Source: Lindgomyces ingoldianus
Lineage: Eukaryota; Ascomycota; Dothideomycetes; Pleosporales; Lindgomycetaceae
Length of the DNA: 64,000 bases
Reading direction: 5' to 3'
Assembly (NCBI RefSeq): GCF_010093535.1
Contig: NW_022985163.1
Span: forward strand, 644,666 to 708,665
Shown here: piece by piece, positions 45,019-55,236 of the stretch
Position numbering within the stretch: position 1 is the stretch's first letter
Layout of the letters: every line of letters begins with the position of its first letter
Program-made: the position numbers and the translations under genes
The notes under the pieces: model-generated
Databases searched by the model: none
What the model was told of the DNA's origin: nothing
The model's input: the letters and a program-made list of their open reading frames with translations, nothing else

Positions 45019-47580
45019 GTCAGCGAGGTGGGGTGGGTTCGACGGGAGGGTTAGAGAGGAGGGACAGAGGGGACGAGTGGTGCAAACTGCTTGCTGCGGC
45101 GCGGCTTTGAGAGGTCGAGGAGGGACGGGCAAAGATGGGCAGGTTAATTGTGGACGAAGAGTGGTGAGTCGACAGCAGTATGCCCCAATGTTTTCACAGA
45201 GGCATGTCGAAACAGTGCAGAGCGCAGGCGGGTAGAGAGGTGGAAGGAGTGTGGGAGACTGAGGCACAGGAAGAGGACTGGCGACGCACCGACTTGTCAA
45301 CAGCAGCGGCTGTCAAACTACCTGTTGGTTACTTGAAACGAGATACCAGATCTCGACTAAGCGCCAGAGAGAGCGACTGGCCAGGCGATGCGCCTGTTCC
45401 TGGATGGCAGCGCAGAGGAAGAAAAGCCGAGAAGGGACGAATATGCAGGTGTTGTAATTTTTTTTAAAGGCGAGAGAGTCGAAGGATGGTGTGGGCGCTC
45501 GAAGGTAGGGACGGGGTAAGAAGAGACCGGGTCGCGACACCTGGGATTGACGGCACAGGCAGGTGATGACCGACTGCGGGAGAGAGCCGGTCTGTCGCAG
45601 GCGTTTTTACCGCCGTGGTCGGGGGGAGGGTGGTGAGGAGTCGAGCGGCGGCGCTTTGGGTCGAGGTTGAAGTGCAGAGGGCACGAGAGGCATTGAGGGT
45701 CAGTGGTCGACGCCAGAGCGAAGGCCTTCTGGCGGCGGCTACCTGGGACAAGGCCAATGGGAGCGCGGGCGTGAGTGGCTGGGCTATTTTAAGCAGCGAG
45801 CGAACCGTGGAGGGCGACAAGGGGCCGGCAGTGGTCCTGCAGCGCAATTCACTAAACACAGTGCGCCGCCCGCCTGAAGTTAACGTACCACGGCGACGAG
45901 AGGTCCAGCCCGAGGACTCGATGGATTATTTTATTCACAACGCCGAATGCCCTCGGCGGGCCGTTCTGGGTCGCGCTGTCCATGTCGTCGCTGGTCGCTG
46001 GTCGCAGCTGGCCCCTCCCCCCCCCCAAAGTGCCAGACAAAGTGGCGACCGCGTCCGCGGCTATTTTTAGCGCCACCTATGCCTCTCGGCGGCAACACGA
46101 CGCGAATTATTCTCCTAATCAACGAGCGCCAAGCGGCAGCCTTATACACCGAAGCCCTAGTCTAGCTCAAACCTCCACAGCATCCGGATCGTCCGCCCGC
46201 TCTCGAGGCCACCAGAATTTGAGAAACACCGTCCGACGAGCGCTAGCACTGTGGTCGCTCAGCCTTGCGTCAGAACTCCGATTTCGCCGAAACTGCTCTA
46301 CACAGCACGATACACGTCGCCTGCCTGTCTCCTGTCTCCTGCTGTACACTTGCTTCTCCGGTGCGTCGGAGTCTTAGGTGTCTGACTCCCGTTCGATATG
46401 TCACGGCAGGTAGAGAACAAAGACGAACTTGAAACATGAGGCTGCCTAGACGACCGCCCAGGCCACTGGTTGGCGAGGAGATGCGACAGTAACGCATTTC
46501 GTTGTCTTGAACATCAGAGTTTCAAGTCACGTAACTAGGAGCAGTGTCAGATCGAGTGACAGTTTCTCGATCATGGTTTGTCAACCATCCTTTAAAATCT
46601 TCACATGCGTTGCATGCGTTCCAAATCTCTACTTGTCCTCTTTGTTTGCCAAGGTAGCGCTCTAGTACTTTGGGAGAGTTAAGTTCCCCGGTCGTTTAGT
46701 CCAAGTGTCGAAACAAACCTGATACCTTCCGAATACGGAAAGTGTCAACTATCAACTCTACGTCAACAACAATGCGCTGGGTGAAAGCGTTCAGCACTAG
46801 GCAACCGGGATGGTGACATACAGTCGGTCTAGAGGAGGTTTCATGCTCATCGCCAGGCTGATGGAACCGGCTTCAGACGGTGTGGCTTGGAGGTTGAGAC
46901 TGGTCAGCCTTTGGAATGAGTATGAGCAGAGGTCAGCAGACCTATGGCGAGATTTGGAAGGAGGTCGAGGAGTGATGTTAGACTGCGATCTTATGGGAAG
47001 AATGATTTACATGACACTTCCAGTCTCGCGGTCGCAGGTAGAGGTCACATGTTGCTCTCCGAGACGATACTTCGCCTTCAGAATATCTTCCTAGCGAAGT
47101 ATGGGATTTACAATAGTGCACCGAGTACTCAATAACTCAAAACCTGAGCCATATACCTCAGGGAAATATGCCAACACTCAAAACCAAGGGTTGAAACCCA
47201 CACTTCGATACCTGAAATTTATTAACCTCCTGAAGGACCTGATTTTAATTAGCACAACTTCTACTTAATACTTCGCACTCGAAGGGCCATGTTTCAATAG
47301 AGGCATAACCAAGAGTCCACACCGCTACCGTTCATTTAATGGTGCCTGCGTCCTCAAACGCTCTCAAACAAGCTAGCGTTCATGCGTGCTTATGTACTCA
47401 CCTCTAGTTAAGCGAGGCAAAACTCTTGGCGAGCCCACCGCGATATCGAATTTGCCGGCTAGAGGAACTTCAACCTCACGATTTGCGTTCTACAAATCAC
47501 AACCACAGCAGTAAGTAATTACAATACTTCCCCCAACTACATATAGATACTGACTTTATATCTCTCAGACTCGAGTCAAA
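45019..47580. promoter_or_regulatory. Divergent promoter region, phosphatase / uL4
   Basis: A 2.6-kb region between divergent genes. The part near the phosphatase (45000-46250) is GC-rich and open in many frames on both strands, which explains several long but meaningless ORFs. The part near uL4 is AT-rich with a pyrimidine-rich leader ending ctctcagactcgagtcaaaATG. No discrete site could be assigned with confidence. Confidence 0.5.
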
Positions 47581-49120
47581 ATGAGTCGCCCAACAGTCAC
47601 AGTGATTAGCCCAGAGGGAGGAGCCTCGAAGAACACCCTCCCTATCCCCAGCGTGTTCAAGGTACGCATTCCCCTCGCAAACTGCCTTCGAAGGCTTTTC
47701 CAATTTCTCTGTGCGATCTCATTTGGTGGGCAAATGACGGTCATGGATAGATTTGGGGATGGAGACATTCTACCAACCTCCCCAACAGCTCTGACAACGT
47801 TACGATTTGCGATTTGAGGATGGCAATATCTGCGCCTGTCTGATTGCTTTCACTCTCAATATTTTGCCTACACTTTGGCTCTTCTCACGGGAGTTTTGTT
47901 GTTTATTTACTTCTGATTCTGCCCATCAAATTCTGTTTGCATTCCACTTTTCTTCATCACTCGCTTCATCGGACTGTGCTATCCTTGAACATTCTCTGCA
48001 TTCCAGAAAGTCTAAGCACTAATTCCAAATTCAGAGCCCCATTCGTCCTGATATCGTCCATGCCGTCCACACCGGTATGAACAAGAACCGCCGACAGCCC
48101 TATGCCGTGTAAGTTTCGCCCGGCACACTCCAACTTGGCACTTCTAACTATATGTCCAGCTCCGAGAAGGCAGGTCACCAGACTTCTGCCGAGTCTTGGG
48201 GAACAGGCCGTGCTGTTGCCCGTATCCCGCGTGTCTCTGGAGGAGGAACTCATCGTGCTGGTCAAGCTGCTTTTGGTAACCAGTGCCGGTCCGGTCGCAT
48301 GTTCGCACCAACCAAGGTCTGGCGAAAGTGGCATCAGAAGATCAACCTCAGCCAGAAGCGTTTCGCTACCGCCTCCGCCCTCGCCGCTTCCTCCAGCGCT
48401 GCCCTCTTGATGGCGCGTGGTCACAACGTCTCTACTGTTCCGGAAGTGCCCCTAGTTGTGTCTTCGACTGCCTTCGCCGACGGTGCTATTGCTAAGACCT
48501 CTGCTGCCATCGCCCTCCTGAAAGCTGTCGGAGCTGCTGCCGACATCGAGAAGGTCAAGAACTCCAAGAAGATGCGCGCTGGAAAGGGTAAGCTGCGCGG
48601 TCGCCGCCACACGCAGCGCCGCGGCCCTCTGGTTGTTTACAACCCTGATGAGGATGGAAAGGAGCTTGTTCTTGCTTTCCGCAACATATCAGGCGTCGAG
48701 ACATCCTCTGTCTACTCCCTCAATCTCCTTCAGCTTGCTCCTGGAGGTCACCTCGGCCGATTCATCGTTTGGACTTCATCCGCATTCGCCGCGCTCGATA
48801 AGATCTATGGCTCAACAACTGAACCATCCGCACTGAAGAAGGACTTCCTCCTCCCATCAGCCATCATGAAGCAGCCCGACCTCAGCAAACTCATTAACTC
48901 GTCTGAAGTCCAAAGCATCCTCCGACCGGTTCGCGGCGGTGCGGTGACGAAGCGTGCTTTCACTCAAAAGAAGAACCCGCTCAAGAACTACCAGGTGCAG
49001 CTCCGTCTCAACCCGTATGCGGCTGCATTCTCGAAGAACAAGTTGGGTCAGCAGAAGATCAAGGTTGGGAAGCCGCAGGTGTCAGGTGAGGCGTTCGAGG
49101 AGCTCCTACATGAGAACTAA
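47581..49120 (+). CDS. RPL4: 60S ribosomal protein uL4 (L4)
   Basis: Three exons, 47581-47661, 48035-48108 and 48160-49120, 371 residues. Joints give [18 protein letters not shown] and [21 protein letters not shown]. The family core is unmistakable: [55 protein letters not shown] and [20 protein letters not shown]. uL4 lies near the peptide exit tunnel of the large ribosomal subunit and its long loop contacts rRNA. Length is normal for fungal L4. Intron 1 is unusually long for this window (373 bp) and follows only 27 codons, a layout common in ribosomal-protein genes where a first intron can influence expression. Confidence 0.98.
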
Positions 49121-49463
49121 GGGGCCTGGTCTGGTTTCCATCTTCTTCACAGTTCTAGGACTTCTAAAGCGATGGTGGCTTTCCGAATAGCTGCCGCGGC
49201 TTGAATGTTCAGCGAGAGAAATTCTCATTATACCATGCAAATAAGTTCCGAGCCGTTGTGAGGCTATGAATACAGTGAATGGCTTAGTTACCATGAACTG
49301 CAAGGTCGCTCCAATCGCATAAAGTCTTTCCCCGAATTCTCCATGCATATGTCCGTATTCCATGGTCCCATTTAACTCTCCAGCTCGTCAGCCTATCATA
49401 CAATTCGGCATAATTTAGATCAAAAATCAAACGCCACACATTACCCCAGATCTTCATGCAACA
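49121..49463. other. Convergent 3' flanks of uL4 and ankyrin gene
   Basis: About 340 bp between convergent uL4 (+) and ankyrin (-) genes. Expected to hold both polyadenylation regions. Nothing else is seen. Confidence 0.5.
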
Positions 49464-49955
49464 TTAACTTTCACCTCCGCCCCCTCTCCCAAGCTCAACC
49501 CCAAACAACTTCAACATCGCCTCCCTCTTAAACATCCCTGCACAATCTACTGCATTTGGCTGACCTAAACTTATATCCGCACCCCCCTCATACAACACCC
49601 TCACTACATCATCCCAGCCTTTAAACACAGCTCCGGCAATGGGACTCTGTCCTCGCCCGTTCAAAACATTGGGGTCGGAACCGGCTTCCAGAAGCGCTTT
49701 TGTGGTAGAGGCATGCCCGTGGTAGGCAGCTAACATGAGTAGTGTGTCGCCGGAAGCATTTGTGAGGTTGCGTGGTACGCCGGCGGAGAGATAGGCTTGG
49801 AGGGTATCTGTGGAGCCGTTACGGGCCAGGTCGAATAGTTTCGCCGCCAGATCGAGAGCGGCAGGTGGGAGGTCGGATGGAGATTGGGGCGGTTGTGGCG
49901 GTAGTGTGTTTGTGGTGGAGGGGTTTGCTCCGTTGGTTTGGGGTGGGACACTCAT
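49464..49955 (-). CDS. Small ankyrin-repeat protein
   Basis: A single exon of 163 residues. After a Pro/Gln/Thr-rich head of about 30 residues come three ankyrin repeats: LAAKLFDLARNGSTDTLQAYL, ASGDTLLMLAAYHGHASTTK with LLEAGSDPNVLNGRG, and SPIAGAVFKGWDDVVRVLYE with GGADISL. A final helix follows (AVDCAGMFKREAMLKLFGVE). The compact, almost purely ankyrin design is widespread in fungi and also in bacteria; such proteins serve as binding adaptors and no enzyme activity is expected. It shares a short divergent promoter with TAF11. Partner and location unknown. Confidence 0.86.
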   Translation of the reverse strand: MSVPPQTNGANPSTTNTLPPQPPQSPSDLPPAALDLAAKLFDLARNGSTDTLQAYLSAGVPRNLTNASGDTLLMLAAYHGHASTTKALLEAGSDPNVLNGRGQSPIAGAVFKGWDDVVRVLYEGGADISLGQPNAVDCAGMFKREAMLKLFGVELGRGGGGES

Positions 49956-50330
49956 TTTCGCAGTTTGGAATAGTTAGGCTTTAGGGTGGATGGTCCTACA
50001 TTGGCCTACAAGGAGAGGAATGTGTTATAGGAGAGAAGCATGAATCGAGATCGAGGTGATTAGTCGGAATTATGGATGGATGATGGTAAATTGGTGATGA
50101 CATAATGCAAGGGTGCGAAGGTAGCACGGACCATGCGGCGTTTTGGTGTGCCACTATTACGAACAATGAACTTGACCTAGTCTACTTCACTACGAACCAC
50201 CCTTGCGATTTCCTCTCTCGCCATGACCTAGGCATCTCTCCCATCTTCTAACACAATATCAGACCCCAAAGTCGCGCCACAATATACCACGGCGCGCGTC
50301 GTCCTTCGGCTAGATCTCCATCCCCAGATC
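49956..50330. promoter_or_regulatory. Divergent promoter, ankyrin gene / TAF11
   Basis: The 375 bp separating two start codons on opposite strands must hold both promoters. Includes a tggatggatgatgg stretch near 50073. No specific factor site assigned. Confidence 0.55.
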
Positions 50331-51426
50331 ATGGCCTCTCCACCACACGTCCCCACGCTCAACATCCCCCGAAAACGGCCCTCAGTCTCTAGTGTCGGCT
50401 CTGCAAACAAAAAGCGCAAGCCCTCCAACCTCCGAAACTCCTTCGCACCCGAGACCGAGCTTGGCGGCTCACCACTCCGCTTCTCGCGCTCGCCATCAGT
50501 CGACAGTGTTGCTACAACTTCAGTCGTTAATGGCGGAGGAGGGGGACGCAAGAAAGGCAGAGGGAGAGGTGGCGATGGAGGGAGTGCTACTGGGAGTATG
50601 AGAGGCGGGAAAGGTGGGAGCGAAGGCAGGAGCATGACCGGTGCGATGGGAGAAGTAGGGGATAGGGGGGATGAGGGTGAGGACGATGATGATGACGAGG
50701 AGGGCGAGGGCATGGATGCTGTACTTGAAGGTGGAATAGGGACTGAGGCGGCGAGGAAGCAGGAAAAGGAGAATGAGCGGTACATACTCCCCCCACCAAC
50801 ATCTCCACCAAACACCCTCGTGATTACAAGGCCCCCTGCTAATGAATCACAGTATCCTCATGGAAGCCATGTCAGAAAACCAATCCAACCGTTATGCCAT
50901 CTACCGCCGCATCAAACTTAAAAAAGAAATCGTCCGCAAAATCACTAACCAAACCCTCTCTCAATCCGTCCCGCAACCCGTCATCATCACCGTGGGTTCC
51001 TACACTAAATCCTTCATCGGCGAGCTCATCGACCGCGCACTCACTGTCCGCGATGAATGGGCCGCCTCCCGCACCCACCTCCCAAACCCCAATATCCCAC
51101 TCCCCGTCTTGCAGAATGCGCTGAATGCTCCGAAGGGATATAAGCCGGACGCGAAACCGAGTCTGCAGGATTTCCAGGCCGCGGGCGTCTGGCAGGGGAG
51201 TGTGGGGAAGGAGGAGAGTTTTTGGAAGGAGGTTGCGAATGATACGGGGTTGAGTGAGCGGCTGCAGATGAGGGATAAGGGGCCGCTGACTCCTGCACAT
51301 TTGAGGGAGGCGTTGAGGAGGTACAAAAGGGATAGGGATGGTGGGGGAGCGGGCGTGGCGGGCATGAGTTTGGAGGGCGTAGAGAGGGCCAGGGCGAGGT
51401 TGGGGGGTAGGAAACTGTTTAGATGA
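50331..51426 (+). CDS. TAF11: TFIID subunit TAF11 (TAFII28-like)
   Basis: Two exons, 50331-50779 and 50853-51426, 340 residues. The 73-bp intron joins EKENER to ILMEAMSENQSNRYAIYRR. The TAFII28-like histone-fold region runs from about residue 150 to 240: NRYAIYRRIKLKKEIVRKIT, NQTLSQSVPQPVI, then YTKSFIGELIDRALTVRDEW. TAF11 pairs with TAF13 through this fold within TFIID and contacts TBP and TFIIA. The N-terminal 150 residues are basic then Gly-rich then strongly acidic (DDDDDEEGEG). The C-terminus contains GPLTPAHLREALRRYKRDRD, a segment usual in fungal TAF11, and ends LGGRKLFR. The call is secure. Confidence 0.95.
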
Positions 51427-52021
51427 GAAGGAGTGGCTACATTGGAGACGAGGTGATGATTTCTTTGGTTGAGGCGTCTCTTGGTGGATAGCTACGTGGA
51501 TTGATTTCTCGAGCTAGGATGTATGCATCCATAGCGTGGAGTTTTTTGGGAGGCGGTTATCTGGGCATGCAATTGGCATCATGTCTTTTCCAGAGTCGGA
51601 ATGAGAACTCTGACTTTTTCCGCTTGGAATACGGGTCCGTATAGATGGCCGTCTTTAAATAGAGACGAAAGAGGGGCATGTCTAACTAATTCTAAGCATG
51701 TATAAAACATCCTCCATTGCATGTAGCAGTCTTGCACACTAATCCACCCAATTTTGATTCCCATATATGATGTGCTTTGTCTGGATGGGCGCCACGCAAA
51801 GCCATGCCTGCTCGATCTTCAACCCCTTTTCATCGCATTTTAATCCCTTCGCTGAAACTCCGATCTCATTGATAAGTATTCCGATTCTTAGAAGGGAGGA
51901 AGTGTTAGGACTGGCATCGGTGAATTTTTCGAACGTCTGAAATATAGTGCTGATTAGTGTTTTGTAGGGCGAACTCCTTGCTCAGGTAAGCATCAAGCTC
52001 TCCAGCGATATCTCTCTCTCC
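51427..52021. other. Convergent 3' flanks of TAF11 and Prp45
   Basis: About 600 bp between convergent genes. No coding, RNA or repeat content recognised. Confidence 0.5.
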
Positions 52022-53818
52022 TTAATCATCGTCCTCCTCAACCCTCGCCCTTTTCGAAGCCCTTCCTTCCGGCTCCTGGATCCCATACCGCTTACTCCTC
52101 GCTGCAGCTGCAGCCACAGCTCCAGCTCCGGCTCCACCCTTCCCACCAGTCGCTTCTCGGATCAACTCATCGATATTAAACGGATCATCTGTATCCTTTT
52201 CGAACTGGACCGGGCCCTCTCTCGCCTGTACTATATTAGTTTCCACATCATTTCTAGCCCATGCATATGGACATGGATGGCGAGATCTTACCTCCGCCAA
52301 CTCCGCGCCTTTAAACCCCTCCTTCGCCTTCCCAAGAACCTCAAACTTACTACTCTTCGTAATCTTTTCATACGTCTCTCCATCGTCTTCACCACCCTCA
52401 TCCTGTTGCACGCTCGGACGATAAATGCTCGAAATGGCGTCCTGGGCTGCGAACAGCGGCTTATCGTAATGCTGGTCCTCATTGAATCCAGCATCGAATC
52501 CAGACGTTTGATTAAACAGTCGGGAATCGTACATGGATTCGCCGGACTGTGTAGGCTTTGCGAGACCCAGCGCGACTTTTTCAGAGATATCGCGGTTCTG
52601 TTCACGTGCCATCATTTGGATGCGGCGTTCGGTGCCCATCCGCGATTGGCGCAGTTCGCGTTGGTGTTCTTGTCGGCGTTCGCGTCGGACTTCTTCGCGC
52701 TTTCGAGCAGAGTCTTCTTCATCGGAGCCGGATGTATCAGAGCCGGAGGAACTGGCACTAGAGCGCCGAGTGGAGGATCTTCGACGGCCGGCGTTTGCGC
52801 GCTCGTCGCGGGCTTTTTGGGCAAGAGCGCGGAGATGTTCTTCGCGTTGCAGTTTCTCTTTTTCAGCGAGCTTTTGCTGCATTAGAGCGCGCTGTTTGAC
52901 TTCTTCGCGGGCGTGGCGGTCCGCGACGAAGAGGGCCTCGGAGAATTGGGCGAATTTATCGCTGATGGTATTATCTTGGAGGCCACGGCCGTCAGCGGCG
53001 AGACGCTTATCGAGGGGCACAGTGTAGCCTTTCGGGTTCTTCCAGTTTGAGATGGGGGGTGGAATTTTCCACATTTCTTGGTCTTCCGCGGTCAGTTTAC
53101 GCGGCGGAGAGTGTAGGACAGGAGGCGGAGGAGACGGTGGTCCTCGTGGAATGCGCTTGTGCTTGAATTTTGGTGGTTCCATGGGATCAAGTTGTCGGTG
53201 TTGGATTTTGAGAATTCGTGTCTTGCCCTGCGCCTCTCCCATCTGAGCCGTGGGCGTGTATCGAACGAAGGTAGGCTCCTCTTTCGATCGACCCTTGACC
53301 ATCTTCGGCCGTTGAGCAGCAGTCTGTCCCGCAACAAGTGCTTGCAGTGCTGCTGCCGTCCTCTCCTTCGTCGCCTCCACCAACTCCTGGCTTGGACGCT
53401 CTAAGTCCAATTCCCCAGCATTCGCTTGTTGCCGTAGCGGGATCAGATCCTTGAAGCTCGCCTGCACAATCCTCGAATCGCCGTGGCCCCTCTTTGCAAT
53501 CTCATCCCACTTCGTCTTCCCCTCGCCATCCACCTTCATCGCCAACGCGTTCGACGTGCCAGATGTTCCCTTCCGCCCCATGTCAAGCGGGTACTGCGCA
53601 ACATGGACTTCTGGGAACGCACCGCCATCTCCGTAATCTTCCGCGGACCGAGGGCGCCATCGTTGTCGTTGGCCGTATGGTGGTGGACCCTTCTGCCTAG
53701 TTGCGAGTCGGGTGTCGGGGGTGAGTGTGCGCTCGCCGCCCTTGAGCTCTTCTTCTTCACCTGTGTATTTCGGCCTTGGGAGGGCTGCGGAGAGGGAGGT
53801 GACGGACATAGTTGGCAT
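52022..53818 (-). CDS. PRP45: Spliceosome factor Prp45 (SNW/SKIP family)
   Basis: Two exons on the minus strand, 53818-52292 and 52225-52022, 576 residues. The SNW family is identified by PPPYGQRQRWRPR near residue 46, the long region KWDEIAKRGHGDSRIVQASF..DLIPL, and the SNW signature at 257-259 followed by KNPKGYTVPLDKRLAADGRG. Prp45/SKIP is a component of the activated spliceosome that supports second-step splicing and also touches transcription. The intron (52291-52226) is 66 bp, a multiple of three and stop-free, so retention would insert 22 residues; its GTAAGA donor and TACAG acceptor, and the family's uninterrupted AE-AREGPVQFEKDT, favour splicing. Highly charged helices follow (residues 300-400). 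A second Met (MSVTSL) three codons in could also start. Confidence 0.97.
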   Translation of the reverse strand: MPTMSVTSLSAALPRPKYTGEEEELKGGERTLTPDTRLATRQKGPPPYGQRQRWRPRSAEDYGDGGAFPEVHVAQYPLDMGRKGTSGTSNALAMKVDGEGKTKWDEIAKRGHGDSRIVQASFKDLIPLRQQANAGELDLERPSQELVEATKERTAAALQALVAGQTAAQRPKMVKGRSKEEPTFVRYTPTAQMGEAQGKTRILKIQHRQLDPMEPPKFKHKRIPRGPPSPPPPVLHSPPRKLTAEDQEMWKIPPPISNWKNPKGYTVPLDKRLAADGRGLQDNTISDKFAQFSEALFVADRHAREEVKQRALMQQKLAEKEKLQREEHLRALAQKARDERANAGRRRSSTRRSSASSSGSDTSGSDEEDSARKREEVRRERRQEHQRELRQSRMGTERRIQMMAREQNRDISEKVALGLAKPTQSGESMYDSRLFNQTSGFDAGFNEDQHYDKPLFAAQDAISSIYRPSVQQDEGGEDDGETYEKITKSSKFEVLGKAKEGFKGAELAEVRSRHPCPYAWARNDVETNIVQAREGPVQFEKDTDDPFNIDELIREATGGKGGAGAGAVAAAAARSKRYGIQEPEGRASKRARVEEDDD

Positions 53819-55236
53819 AGTAGGCAGTCAGTGTGGTTATCCGTATCCGAAAGATAAGAATCGGAGTGAGCAGCCCATGGAACGAGTTTCTGTAGGGGTA
53901 GATGTGAAAGTGATATAATGAGGTTGGAGTCGAAACTTTAGGCCAAGCCGATGCCTTCGGCGATACATTCAACCGTCTCCCGAAGTCGCTTGGCAACACC
54001 CGCGCATCACGTGACTTTCAGTCATCCGAATTTGGCACACTGAAACACGGCCAGTAACGGTCGAGCTGCCGCTTGGAAATTGTCACCGTGCTCTAATTAG
54101 TCTCCCGCGTGGCTGCCATGTTGCTGCGATGATCTCCGCCCACAAGGGGCTCCACTGTGAAATTGCATGGTGAACTTGCGCCGGACACTTTCACTCCCGA
54201 GATCCTCATCAATCCTCATCAATCTACGGAGTATTGCTCCCAGCTACACTGTTCTCTGCTAAGGGTTTCAGTCACTGGCCGGCTATTTATTGCAGCAAAC
54301 AAATGCAACTGCAGTCAAGTGACTCGAGTCCTGGGGCCTCGTCGATGCAGGCTGGGCTTGTGATCACCCTGCATGCGTTTCATTGGTCCCTTTCTAGATT
54401 CGGACGGAAAAACCAGAGACTCGTCACCGCAATGGCTCGCGTCGAGAGCCTTTCGAAGCTGAATCGCCAAAGAAGATTGAGCACTGAGAAACCGCAGAAC
54501 CGAAAGTCAATTCGTGAGAGCTAAGGTAGTTTCATGTTAGGTACAGACAGGATTACCTGGAAGGGGATTAGGGAGCGAATCTCAATCAAATCGTCCGCCA
54601 TCTCGTAAGACCAAACAGAGCACTGAATCGTGGCCCTGGACAGCCAATTGGGGTGTACAAATGGCCACGAATCCCAAAGTCAGACGGAAGTTGACGTCAA
54701 GGAAGGACTGTTGGCTTAAATATGCTTTTCTCGGACCATAACTCACCCACAAAATCATAACTCGGAACGATGCCTTTCTAGGCGCATGGGTTCGGTAGGA
54801 ACAAAAGTTTGTCTGGACAGGCGCAGGCGTTCGAGTACGTCAACCCCAGACTCGAGACACAGCGAACATTGGGTTTAAGGCAACCTTGCAAGCCAGCTGC
54901 ACGTCACCAGATTGCCCCTTCTGGCAACGACAATAACGCGGCAATGCCCTGCTTTTAATACGGGATTGTGATGTGATGCTCGTGCAGTTGTTCCGCCGGC
55001 ACTAGCCCGTCGACGGTTTGTGGAATAGCCTCTTATCCGCGCTCCTGGCATCGCGAGCGGACCACTACGGACCTTACGATTCCTGCTGGAGCGGGCCGGC
55101 AAAGGGTCTCAGTTCGTGAAACGGCGAACACTGCGACAGCCATGCTGCTCATTATTACTTTACTCAGAGTTGCCTGACAAAGCTGGGTCGGTCCTTGCAA
55201 GTGCGCTCCCGCGGGTCCAGGTACAATACCTCCATT
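53819..55236. promoter_or_regulatory. Divergent promoter region, Prp45 / polyQ protein
   Basis: A 1.4-kb region between divergent genes. Short frames (for example 54234-54524) have no recognisable content. No RNA or mobile element seen. Confidence 0.5.

Noticed and set aside
45615..46070. Overlapping ORFs upstream of the phosphatase gene
   Set aside because: High GC leaves both strands open; no motif on either strand and position fits a divergent promoter.
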